Source: Acidobacteriaceae bacterium
GTDB taxonomy: Bacteria > Acidobacteriota > Terriglobia > Terriglobales > Acidobacteriaceae
DNA: 5,973 nt
NCBI GenBank assembly: GCA_030039895.1
Contig: JASHUR010000165.1
Span: 1 to 5,973, forward strand
Reading direction: 5' to 3'
Shown here: positions 1 through 4,511 of the stretch, piece by piece
Layout of the letters: each line of letters begins with the position of its first letter
Position numbering within the stretch: the stretch's first letter is position 1
Program-made: the position numbers and the translations under genes
Notes under the pieces: generated by a model
The model's input: the letters and a program-made list of their open reading frames with translations, nothing else
What the model was told of the DNA's origin: nothing
Databases searched by the model: none

Positions 1-271
1 ATATCTGCGCATCGTCGTCGAGGGAAGTTTGAGCGCAGGAGACGAAATCCGGATCATCGAGAAACCCGATCACGGCCTTACCGTGCGGGATGTGTCCCGC
101 ATCTACACTCGCGATCGCAATGAAGTCGAGCGCCTGTTGGCGGTTCCTCATTTATCCGAGAGTTGGAGAGGATGGGCAAGAGATTTCCTGCGAAAAAGTC
201 GGGCGAACCGGGAGGAAACGCAGGAAGCGGAAATGGAGAATGTCGAGTCAGAGGATGAATCCAACGGATAG
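1..271 (+). CDS. MOSC domain-containing protein, C-terminal part (5' end outside window)
   Basis: The reading frame is open from the left edge (first full codon at base 2) to a TAG stop at 269-271, giving 89 visible residues. It begins YLRIVVEGSLSAGDEIRI, which resembles the final strand of a MOSC beta-barrel (the 'GDEI' turn). It continues with EKPDHGLTVRDVSRIYTRD and a helical stretch with LLAVPHLSESWRGWA. This matches the short three-helix domain that follows MOSC in YiiM-type proteins. MOSC proteins bind sulfur or molybdenum-cofactor-type ligands, and YiiM-like members take part in reduction of N-hydroxylated substrates. The catalytic cysteine region lies upstream, so activity cannot be judged. 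A TTG at base 29 is not the start, because the conserved sequence continues in frame upstream of it. The last 20 residues are acidic and Glu-rich and look like an unstructured tail. The gene is convergent with the receiver gene at 426-788. Confidence 0.82.
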   Translation, partial: YLRIVVEGSLSAGDEIRIIEKPDHGLTVRDVSRIYTRDRNEVERLLAVPHLSESWRGWARDFLRKSRANREETQEAEMENVESEDESNG

Positions 272-425
272 AGCCTGGTGGTAACAGTTGCTCAGGAGCT
301 GGACGAGGCAGTAAGCACGATTAGCAGAAAAGAATTCAATGACCTCGGACCTCGAATTCACAGCGGGCCCTCTTGAATGCGATTTCCTTCATCCCGTAGC
401 GAGAACGCCGGTCGGGGTGATGGGC

Positions 426-788
426 CTAAGCTTTATTCGCATCCGCAACGGAACGAACGAGTCCGGGCAGGACTGCCAGATTTTGCTTGAGCGCATAGTC
501 GCAGGCTCCGGCTTCGACGGCCGCGGCGCGAAGATCTTCGTCGTCGTAGTCGGTGACGATCACGATTTTGGCGGAAGGATCGAACTGTCGTATCTGTCGC
601 GTTGCCTTCAACCCATCCATGCGCGGCATGCGAACATCCATCAGCACTACATCAGGCCTATGACGGGCGTAAGCGTCAAGTGCATCGGCTCCGTCCCTGC
701 ATTCAAGCACGTTGCTTGCAAGCTCAAGAAGGGCGCGTCGCAGCAAGCGGCGAATTCCGTCATTATCTTCCACGATCAAGACTGTCAT
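426..788 (-). CDS. Stand-alone response regulator receiver protein (CheY-like, no output domain)
   Basis: The protein is 120 residues and consists only of a receiver domain. It starts MTVLIVEDND, with the acidic pocket E7/D8. The phospho-acceptor is D51 in VVLMDVRMPRMDG, the conserved Thr is T79 (VIVTD), and the conserved Lys is K101 (YALKQNL), so it looks phosphorylatable. No DNA-binding or enzymatic domain follows, so it probably works by protein-protein contact or as a phosphate relay/sink. I chose the ATG at 786-788 because the receiver fold begins there and AGGA lies 6 nt upstream; the in-frame start at 839 would add 17 residues with no match to the fold. No histidine kinase is present in the window. 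It is divergent from the NarL-type regulator. Its upstream region carries a copy of the 39-bp element (863-901) pointing toward it, with CCTCTAT ending 74 nt before the start codon. Confidence 0.88.
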   Translation of the reverse strand: MTVLIVEDNDGIRRLLRRALLELASNVLECRDGADALDAYARHRPDVVLMDVRMPRMDGLKATRQIRQFDPSAKIVIVTDYDDEDLRAAAVEAGACDYALKQNLAVLPGLVRSVADANKA

Positions 789-862
789 TGTGCTTCCTGG
801 GTAAAAAAGTTCGTACCCGGCCCGAACAAGTACGAGCATACGAGAGCCTTTAGATAAACAAA

Positions 863-901
863 ATAGAGGGCTCTACACAAACGGATGTGTGGTACCACAC
901 G
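863..901 (-). promoter_or_regulatory. Copy 1 of the 39-bp three-heptamer element, facing the receiver gene
   Basis: Read on the minus strand the element is CGTGTGG, TA, CCACACA, a 6-nt gap (TCCGTT), TGTGTAG, a 3-nt gap (AGC), CCTCTAT. On the plus strand this is CTACACA at 873-879, TGTGTGG at 886-892 and CCACACG at 895-901, with ATAGAGG at 863-869. The central 12 bases form a perfect palindrome (GTGTGG-TACC-ACAC type). Spacing is identical to the copies at 1730-1768 and 3953-3991. The asymmetric half (TGTGTAG plus CCTCTAT) points to the gene starting at 788. Its place directly upstream of a start suggests activator or repressor half-sites next to a -10-like segment. CCTCTAT is a poor match to a sigma-70 -10 box, so any promoter here would probably depend on an activator or an alternative sigma factor. 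Confidence 0.8.
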
Positions 902-930
902 GTCATTCTGAGAGGGTTCTGCCGGGGCTG

Positions 931-959
931 TTGTTCCGGACCAGCGGCGCGTGTATGCT
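931..959 (+). promoter_or_regulatory. Possible sigma-70-like promoter for the NarL-type regulator
   Basis: TTGTTC at 931-936 and TATGCT at 954-959 are separated by 17 nt and lie 76 nt before the chosen start at 1036. The -35 matches the consensus at three of six positions and the -10 at four of six. This is the best candidate I see in the 789-1035 intergenic region for a plus-strand promoter. Matches of this quality also arise by chance, so it is only a candidate. Confidence 0.25.
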
Positions 960-1035
960 GCTTTGCAAGCCGGCTCTTCTAATTGCAGAACCTGCTGATA
1001 GCCATCGTTTTGGGTTGATTATGGGGCTCGTCGAA

Positions 1036-1704
1036 ATGGACACGAATATGAATCAAGACGTGCATGTTCTGATCGCAGATGATCATCCTCTGATGCGCAA
1101 GGGGCTGCGGCTCAGCATTGAAGAGGACGAGCATCTGAAGGTGGTCGGTGAAGCGTCTGACGGCGAGATGGCATTAGCAATGGTGGAAAAGCTGCATCCC
1201 GACGTGGCATTGCTCGATATCGAAATGCCGAAGCTGGACGGCTTGCGAGTGGCTCAGGAAATTGTGAAGCGGAACCTGAAGACAGGCATTATTTTCCTTA
1301 CCCTTCATTCGAGCGAAGACCTCTTTCGCCGAGCGATGGAGCTTGGATGCAAGGGGTACATTCTGAAGGACAGCGCTGTGCAGGAAGTTGTCGCCGGCAT
1401 TCGTGCAGTAGCTGCGGGACGGCCGTATCTCAGCTCTGCGATCACGGCTGATCTTCTACAGCGGAAGCCTGGTTCCGAAACGAAGCCGACACAGGCACTG
1501 ACGGCCAATCTGACTCCCACCGAACGGCGAATTCTGCAGCTGATTGCCAATGGCAAGACGAGCAAGGAGATCGGCGCCGAGCTGTCCATCCACTACCGAA
1601 CGGTGGAGAACCATCGCACAAATATCTGCCGCAAACTCGCGCTTGAGGGCGAGGGAGCCAACGCACTTTTGCGGTTTGCTCTGCAGAATAAGAACCTTCT
1701 TTAA
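1036..1704 (+). CDS. NarL/FixJ-family response regulator, receiver plus LuxR-type HTH
   Basis: The protein is 222 residues from the chosen start (MDTNMNQDVHVLIADDH). The receiver domain covers about residues 8-125: acidic pair D15/D16, phospho-acceptor D61 (ALLDIEMPKLDG), T89 (FLTLH) and K111 (YILKD). A linker of about 30 residues leads to a LuxR/GerE-type helix-turn-helix at about 159-217, with LTPTERRILQLIANG, SKEIGAELSIHYRTVENH and NICRKL. All key residues are present, so it should be a phosphorylation-activated DNA-binding transcription factor. In-frame starts also exist at 889 (GTG), 1021, 1036 and 1048. The 889 extension lacks family similarity and would run through the 39-bp element; 1036 has GGGG about 9 nt upstream, and 1048 is nearly as good. 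It is the natural candidate for binding the three repeated elements, because NarL-type domains bind inverted heptamers spaced by 2 bp. Its partner kinase is not in the window. Confidence 0.9.
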   Translation: MDTNMNQDVHVLIADDHPLMRKGLRLSIEEDEHLKVVGEASDGEMALAMVEKLHPDVALLDIEMPKLDGLRVAQEIVKRNLKTGIIFLTLHSSEDLFRRAMELGCKGYILKDSAVQEVVAGIRAVAAGRPYLSSAITADLLQRKPGSETKPTQALTANLTPTERRILQLIANGKTSKEIGAELSIHYRTVENHRTNICRKLALEGEGANALLRFALQNKNLL

Positions 1705-1729
1705 GGCCGCCCATCCCAACGGGCAAGCC

Positions 1730-1768
1730 TATGTAGTACCACACAGGCCTTTGTGTAGCGTCCTCTAT
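1730..1768 (+). promoter_or_regulatory. Copy 2 of the 39-bp three-heptamer element, upstream of the DUF3300 gene
   Basis: The parts are TATGTAG (1730-1736), TA, CCACACA (1739-1745), a 6-nt gap, TGTGTAG (1752-1758), a 3-nt gap (CGT) and CCTCTAT (1762-1768). The first heptamer is the most degenerate of the three copies. The inner heptamer, TGTGTAG and CCTCTAT match copy 1 exactly, and the sequence just after CCTCTAT (TTGTTT) also resembles copy 1 (TTTGTTT). It lies 25 nt after the stop of the response regulator gene and 190 nt before the DUF3300 start. If CCTCTAT occupies the -10 position, the DUF3300 mRNA has a leader of roughly 180 nt. Confidence 0.8.
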
Positions 1769-1905
1769 TTGTTTCTCTGCTCAGGTTTCGTACTCTCAAC
1801 CTGGCTATTGCAAGAGTTTCCGTCCTGATGCGGTAGCCGGGTCATCCAGCCGTGGTCCACGACGCGATCATCGTTTCGTTCATCCTTTGCTCGGACAGGG
1901 TCTTG

Positions 1906-1956
1906 ATGACAACAGCCGTATATGACGGCAAAATTCAAGGCTTATTTGGAGCATAG
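1906..1956 (+). other. Possible 16-codon upstream ORF in the DUF3300 leader
   Basis: An ATG at 1906 opens a 16-codon frame (MTTAVYDGKIQGLFGA) ending at TAG 1954-1956, only 2 nt before the DUF3300 ATG at 1959. AGGG lies about 5 nt upstream of it. The close spacing would allow translational coupling, with the DUF3300 ribosome binding site (GGAG at 1948-1951) inside the small ORF. There is no codon bias or conservation evidence, so it may be chance. The rest of the leader (1769-1905) shows no structure or gene that I recognise. Confidence 0.2.
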
Positions 1957-1958
1957 AG

Positions 1959-3410
1959 ATGACTGAGAAATCATGGAAGCTGTTTCTTTCAGCGCTGGTA
2001 AGTTCGACCTTACTGGCGACCGGTGTCTCGGCGCAGACCCTGAATCCCACCCAGAATCAGACTCCGCCGCAGCAGAACTATTCACAACCCGCCACAGCGA
2101 ACCAGAATGTGGCCGCACCAGCCCCTCCGCCAGTTGTCGAGCAGACACCGGAGCAGCTGCAGTCATTGGTAGCGCCGATCGCGCTGTATCCGGACGCACT
2201 GGTAGCACAGGTACTTGCCGCCGCTGTTTATCCGGAGCAGGTTGCATTTGCTGACGATTGGCTAACGCAGAACCAGAACCTCACGGGAGATGCGCTCACT
2301 CAGGCTGTCGACCAGCAGTCATGGGATCCAAGCGTAAAGGCGCTGACGCAGTTCCCGTCAGTTCTGCACAACCTGGCGAAGAATCTGTCCTGGACCAGCA
2401 GCCTGGGGCAGGCCTTCACGAATCAGCAGGCAGATGTGATGGCTGCGGTGCAAACCATGCGCGCTAGAGCCCAGGCCGCAGGGACGCTCCAGTCTTCCTC
2501 GCAAATCACAGTTGTGCAGCAGAGCCCTTCCACGATTGTGATTCAACCTGCGAACCCGCAGGTCGTTTACGTACCTCAATACAACCCAGCCATTGTCTAT
2601 GGGGCGCCTGTACTCGTGCCGTTGTACGTGCCTCCGCCGATGCCTGTTGCGGTCACGGGAGTCTATTTCGGATCCGGAATTGCGATCGGCGCTGCGTTTG
2701 GCGGTGTATGGGGCGGCGGCGGTTTTGGATGGGGCTGGCATGCCTGGAATGTGAACTGGGTTGGTGGAGGTGGCGGAGCCGTTGTCTACAACAACCGAAC
2801 CGTGATCAACCGGACTGTAATCAATCGCACCGTTATCAACCGTCCGGGTTATCGCCCGGGTGTAGACACGCACTATGGTCCCAATGGCGCCTACCATCCG
2901 AACGGTTATTACGGCCCGAATGGTGGATGGCACCGGACCGGTCCTGTAAACCATGCGGGAGGTGCGACGGGATCGGAAAATCGCGGATACTATGGCGCCA
3001 ACGGGACCTATCATCCGGACCCTGGTTATCATCCGGGGACTGATACGCACTATGGCCCGAATGGCGGCTATCACCCCAACGGCTACTACGGCCCGGGTGG
3101 AGGCTATCATCCCGATGCTCCCGGCACGAATCCGAACCGGCAGCCCAACGGCGGTGATAACGGCAACCACGGATTGATCGGCGGCAACGGCGGCGTTCAG
3201 CACGGGGCTGCGGAAAACGGCAACCAGCGGCTGATGGCAAACAACAACGGTGAGCATGCAGGCGGTCTTGGCAGCACCCAGCGGCCAAACGAGCGCGGCG
3301 AAGAAAACCGGAACGCCGGCGCAAGGAATCGCGGGCGCGGAGGTCAGCGGCGCTCACCGAGGCAGCCACACCCGCATCGCGAAAATGGCGGCGGCGGACG
3401 CAGGCGTTAG
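1959..3410 (+). CDS. Exported DUF3300 domain protein with Gly/Tyr/His/Pro/Asn repeat tail
   Basis: The protein is 483 residues. Residues 1-25 form a Sec signal peptide (Lys-containing start, hydrophobic core, cleavage after GVSA). A Gln/Pro/Asn-rich linker (26-62) precedes the DUF3300 region at about 63-215, recognisable from TPEQLQSLVAPIALYPDALVAQVLAAA, the DDWL and SWDPSVKALTQFP segments, and VVYVPQYNP. Next come a Pro/Val stretch and a glycine/tryptophan-rich hydrophobic segment (232-275). Then three NRTVI units (279-293) lead into a low-complexity tail with two near-identical 21-residue repeats (303-323 and 362-382). The C-terminus is strongly basic (Arg-rich, 450-483). DUF3300 has no established biochemical function; the architecture suggests an envelope or extracellular protein. 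GGAG at 1948-1951 supports the ATG at 1959. A copy of the 39-bp element lies 190 nt upstream, and the SmbP-like gene follows after 44 nt, probably as an operon. Long antisense frames opposite the tail are composition artefacts. Confidence 0.88.
   Translation: MTEKSWKLFLSALVSSTLLATGVSAQTLNPTQNQTPPQQNYSQPATANQNVAAPAPPPVVEQTPEQLQSLVAPIALYPDALVAQVLAAAVYPEQVAFADDWLTQNQNLTGDALTQAVDQQSWDPSVKALTQFPSVLHNLAKNLSWTSSLGQAFTNQQADVMAAVQTMRARAQAAGTLQSSSQITVVQQSPSTIVIQPANPQVVYVPQYNPAIVYGAPVLVPLYVPPPMPVAVTGVYFGSGIAIGAAFGGVWGGGGFGWGWHAWNVNWVGGGGGAVVYNNRTVINRTVINRTVINRPGYRPGVDTHYGPNGAYHPNGYYGPNGGWHRTGPVNHAGGATGSENRGYYGANGTYHPDPGYHPGTDTHYGPNGGYHPNGYYGPGGGYHPDAPGTNPNRQPNGGDNGNHGLIGGNGGVQHGAAENGNQRLMANNNGEHAGGLGSTQRPNERGEENRNAGARNRGRGGQRRSPRQPHPHRENGGGGRRR
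2793..2837 (+). repeat. Three tandem 15-bp units encoding NRTVI
   Basis: Three successive copies of Asn-Arg-Thr-Val-Ile (residues 279-293 of the DUF3300 protein) follow the glycine-rich segment. The codons differ at several third positions between units (AACCGAACCGTGATC, then AACCGGACTGTAATC, then AATCGCACCGTTATC). The amino-acid repeat is therefore kept while the DNA has diverged, which points to selection on the protein rather than recent slippage. Confidence 0.8.
2865..2927 (+). repeat. First copy of a 63-bp coding repeat (DTHYGPNG/YHPNGYYGP unit)
   Basis: Residues 303-323 of the DUF3300 protein read DTHYGPNG, A, YHPNGYYGP, NGG. The unit recurs at 3042-3104 with two changed residues. A degenerate piece (GYYGANGTYHP, about residues 343-353) lies between the two copies. 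The repeat is rich in Tyr, His, Gly and Pro. Confidence 0.8.
3042..3104 (+). repeat. Second copy of the 63-bp coding repeat
   Basis: Residues 362-382 of the DUF3300 protein read DTHYGPNG, G, YHPNGYYGP, GGG. They match the copy at 2865-2927 except for Ala to Gly and Asn to Gly substitutions, with further synonymous DNA differences. Confidence 0.8.
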
Positions 3411-3454
3411 GCCGAAACTTTAGACCATTAACGAATAAGAAAAGGAGAAACAAC

Positions 3455-3727
3455 ATGAAGAACCTACTGAAAGGTGTCGCACTCTTTGTGGTACTGACAA
3501 CGGCCTTGCTGACGTTTGCGCAGGGACCCGTAGTTGATATCGGGCGGAGACATGGCAATTTGCAGGCTGCGCAGGAATATATCACCGCAGCCTACCAACG
3601 AATCGATCAGGCGCAGGCGGACAATCATGGCCAGCTGGGAGGACATGCGGCAAGAGCAAAGGAGCTCCTCACAGAGGCCGATGCGGAACTCCGCCTTGCG
3701 GCTGACGTCGCCAATCAAAGGCGCTAG
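3455..3727 (+). CDS. Small exported helical protein, SmbP-like
   Basis: The protein is 90 residues. Residues 1-22 form a signal peptide (MKNLLKGVALFVVLTTALLT, cleavage probably after FA). The mature part has RRHGNLQAAQEYITAAYQRI, then AQADNHGQLGGHAARAKELL, then an amphipathic helix DAELRLAADVAN. This pattern of a short helix, a His-containing turn (H58, GGHA H64) and a second helix resembles small periplasmic metal-binding proteins of the SmbP type. The histidine content here is low (H33, H58, H64), so metal binding is inferred and not shown. AAGGAG at 3442-3447, 7 nt before the ATG, gives a strong ribosome binding site. The 44-nt gap from the DUF3300 stop, with no promoter or terminator visible in it, suggests cotranscription from the element at 1730-1768. 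Confidence 0.75.
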   Translation: MKNLLKGVALFVVLTTALLTFAQGPVVDIGRRHGNLQAAQEYITAAYQRIDQAQADNHGQLGGHAARAKELLTEADAELRLAADVANQRR

Positions 3728-3793
3728 AACCCGCGTGATCTTTCTGCCACAACCCATCCGGAGCGATTTGCGAACGATGGCCTTCATTTCCAC

Positions 3794-3845
3794 CAGCGAA
3801 TGCCGTGTTATCGAGAGTCTCAATTCTCATAACACGGCATTGCTG
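3794..3845 (+). terminator. Long imperfect hairpin downstream of the SmbP-like gene, possible terminator or processing structure
   Basis: AATGCCGTGTTAT (3799-3811) is perfectly complementary to ATAACACGGCATT (3829-3841). The stem extends outward with CAGC (3794-3797) and GCTG (3842-3845) around one bulged G, and inward with GAGA (3813-3816) and TCTC (3825-3828) around one bulged C, leaving an 8-nt loop. This gives about 21 base pairs. It begins 66 nt after the stop codon. No T-run follows, so it is not a textbook intrinsic terminator; it could be a 3' end stabiliser, a bidirectional terminator or a relic of a small palindromic repeat. The rest of the 3728-4040 gap holds no gene I can support, only the element at 3953-3991. 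Confidence 0.5.
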
Positions 3846-3952
3846 CTAGAAATTAATCACAGCCTGCCTCAGCTCAACTCTGGATCGGGCAGCGTCCCTT
3901 GCCGAATTGACATACATTTCCGTTCATGGCACAAAAAGACGGCACCGTTGCG

Positions 3953-3991
3953 TGTGTGGAACCACACGGGCTGCTGTGTAGCAGCCTCTAT
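3953..3991 (+). promoter_or_regulatory. Copy 3 of the 39-bp three-heptamer element, upstream of the unknown exported protein
   Basis: The parts are TGTGTGG (3953-3959), AA, CCACACG (3962-3968), a 6-nt gap (GGCTGC), TGTGTAG (3975-3981), a 3-nt gap (CAG) and CCTCTAT (3985-3991). The 7-2-7 and 6-nt and 3-nt spacings are the same as in the other two copies. CCTCTAT ends 49 nt before the ATG at 4041. The three copies sit in otherwise unrelated intergenic sequence, so their shared order and spacing point to function. Confidence 0.8.
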
Positions 3992-4040
3992 AGGTTCGCG
4001 GCAGGCATTTTGCTAACTTTTCGATGAAAGGAAATCTGTG

Positions 4041-4448
4041 ATGAAAAATCGTATCTTTGGTCTCCTCTGTTTTGCGCTTGTCTTCACAGCATGCAGTTCG
4101 GCATGGTCCCAGCAGGCGCCCGAACAGCCGGCTCCGGCGAACGTTACGGGTAAGTGGATCCTCTACTGCAACGATCCCAACGGAACAACCTCGGCCAAAT
4201 ACCTTGACCTGAAACAGAACGGCAACATCATCAAGGGCCACTTCAAGGGTACCTATCAGTCGGGGAGTGTCACGGGCACGATCAACATGCGGCATCTTGT
4301 GGTCAGGACGAACACGCGCCATCCGCTGGTGTTTCGTGGACGCATTGATGGCCCAGTTGTGGATGGCGTGGTACAGGGCGCAACCTTTACCGGGACTTTT
4401 CACACTCGAGCCGGCCGCGGAACCTTCCAGGGCACGCACACACAGTAA
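4041..4448 (+). CDS. Small exported beta-rich protein of unknown function
   Basis: The protein is 135 residues and I do not recognise a named family. Residues 1-23 form a signal peptide (MKNRIFGLLCFALVFTACSS). Cleavage could be after AWS, before QQ. VFTAC resembles a lipobox, but Phe at -3 is unusual, so lipoprotein processing at C18 is possible and uncertain. After a short Pro-rich linker the mature part shows alternating strands with repeated Gly-turn patterns: NVTGKWILYC, LDLKQNGNIIKGHFKGTY, GSVTGTI, LVFRGRIDG, VVQGATFTGTF, GRGTFQGTH. This suggests a small beta-barrel or beta-sandwich, possibly ligand binding. AAAGGAAA at 4026-4033 supports the ATG at 4041; a GTG three bases earlier adds nothing. 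A 39-bp element lies just upstream. The serine hydrolase gene follows after 63 nt and may be cotranscribed. Confidence 0.75.
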   Translation: MKNRIFGLLCFALVFTACSSAWSQQAPEQPAPANVTGKWILYCNDPNGTTSAKYLDLKQNGNIIKGHFKGTYQSGSVTGTINMRHLVVRTNTRHPLVFRGRIDGPVVDGVVQGATFTGTFHTRAGRGTFQGTHTQ

Positions 4449-4511
4449 AAGCCAATGAAAATCACCGGGCACCCGCTCGCGAACTTATCTGCCTAAAAAG
4501 GAACCTCCTGC

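Noticed and set aside
389..420. Inverted repeat TCATCCCG/CGGGGTGA between the convergent MOSC and receiver genes as a terminator
   Set aside because: The 8-bp stem has one wobble or mismatch, a 16-nt loop and no T-run on either strand; too weak to call.
889..1035. GTG start at 889 for the NarL-type regulator, adding 49 residues
   Set aside because: The extension has no receiver similarity, lacks a ribosome binding site and would begin inside the 39-bp element.
1704..1730. Small hairpin AGGC/GCCC with GGGC/GCCT after the response regulator stop, as a terminator
   Set aside because: The stem is short with unpaired bases and there is no T-run; it directly abuts copy 2 of the element.
3483..3496. 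Partial match to the heptamer palindrome (TTTGTGGTACTGACA) inside the SmbP-like gene
   Set aside because: It lies in the signal-peptide coding region, lacks the second half, the third heptamer and CCTCTAT, and is probably chance.
2358..3585. Long minus-strand ORFs opposite the DUF3300 gene (2358-3257 and 2836-3585)
   Set aside because: They are antisense shadows of a GC-rich repetitive coding sequence; their translations are rich in Arg, Ser and Val/Ile with no domain, and the plus strand has a signal peptide, a known domain and a ribosome binding site.
3953..3975. Sigma-54 promoter (GG, 10 nt, GC) in copy 3
   Set aside because: GG-N10-GC can be placed in copy 3 only; copies 1 and 2 do not keep it, and no sigma-54 activator domain is encoded here.
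3534..4016. 160-codon plus-strand ORF overlapping the SmbP-like gene and running to the third element
   Set aside because: It begins inside a better-supported gene in another frame, has no ribosome binding site and covers the hairpin and the regulatory element.
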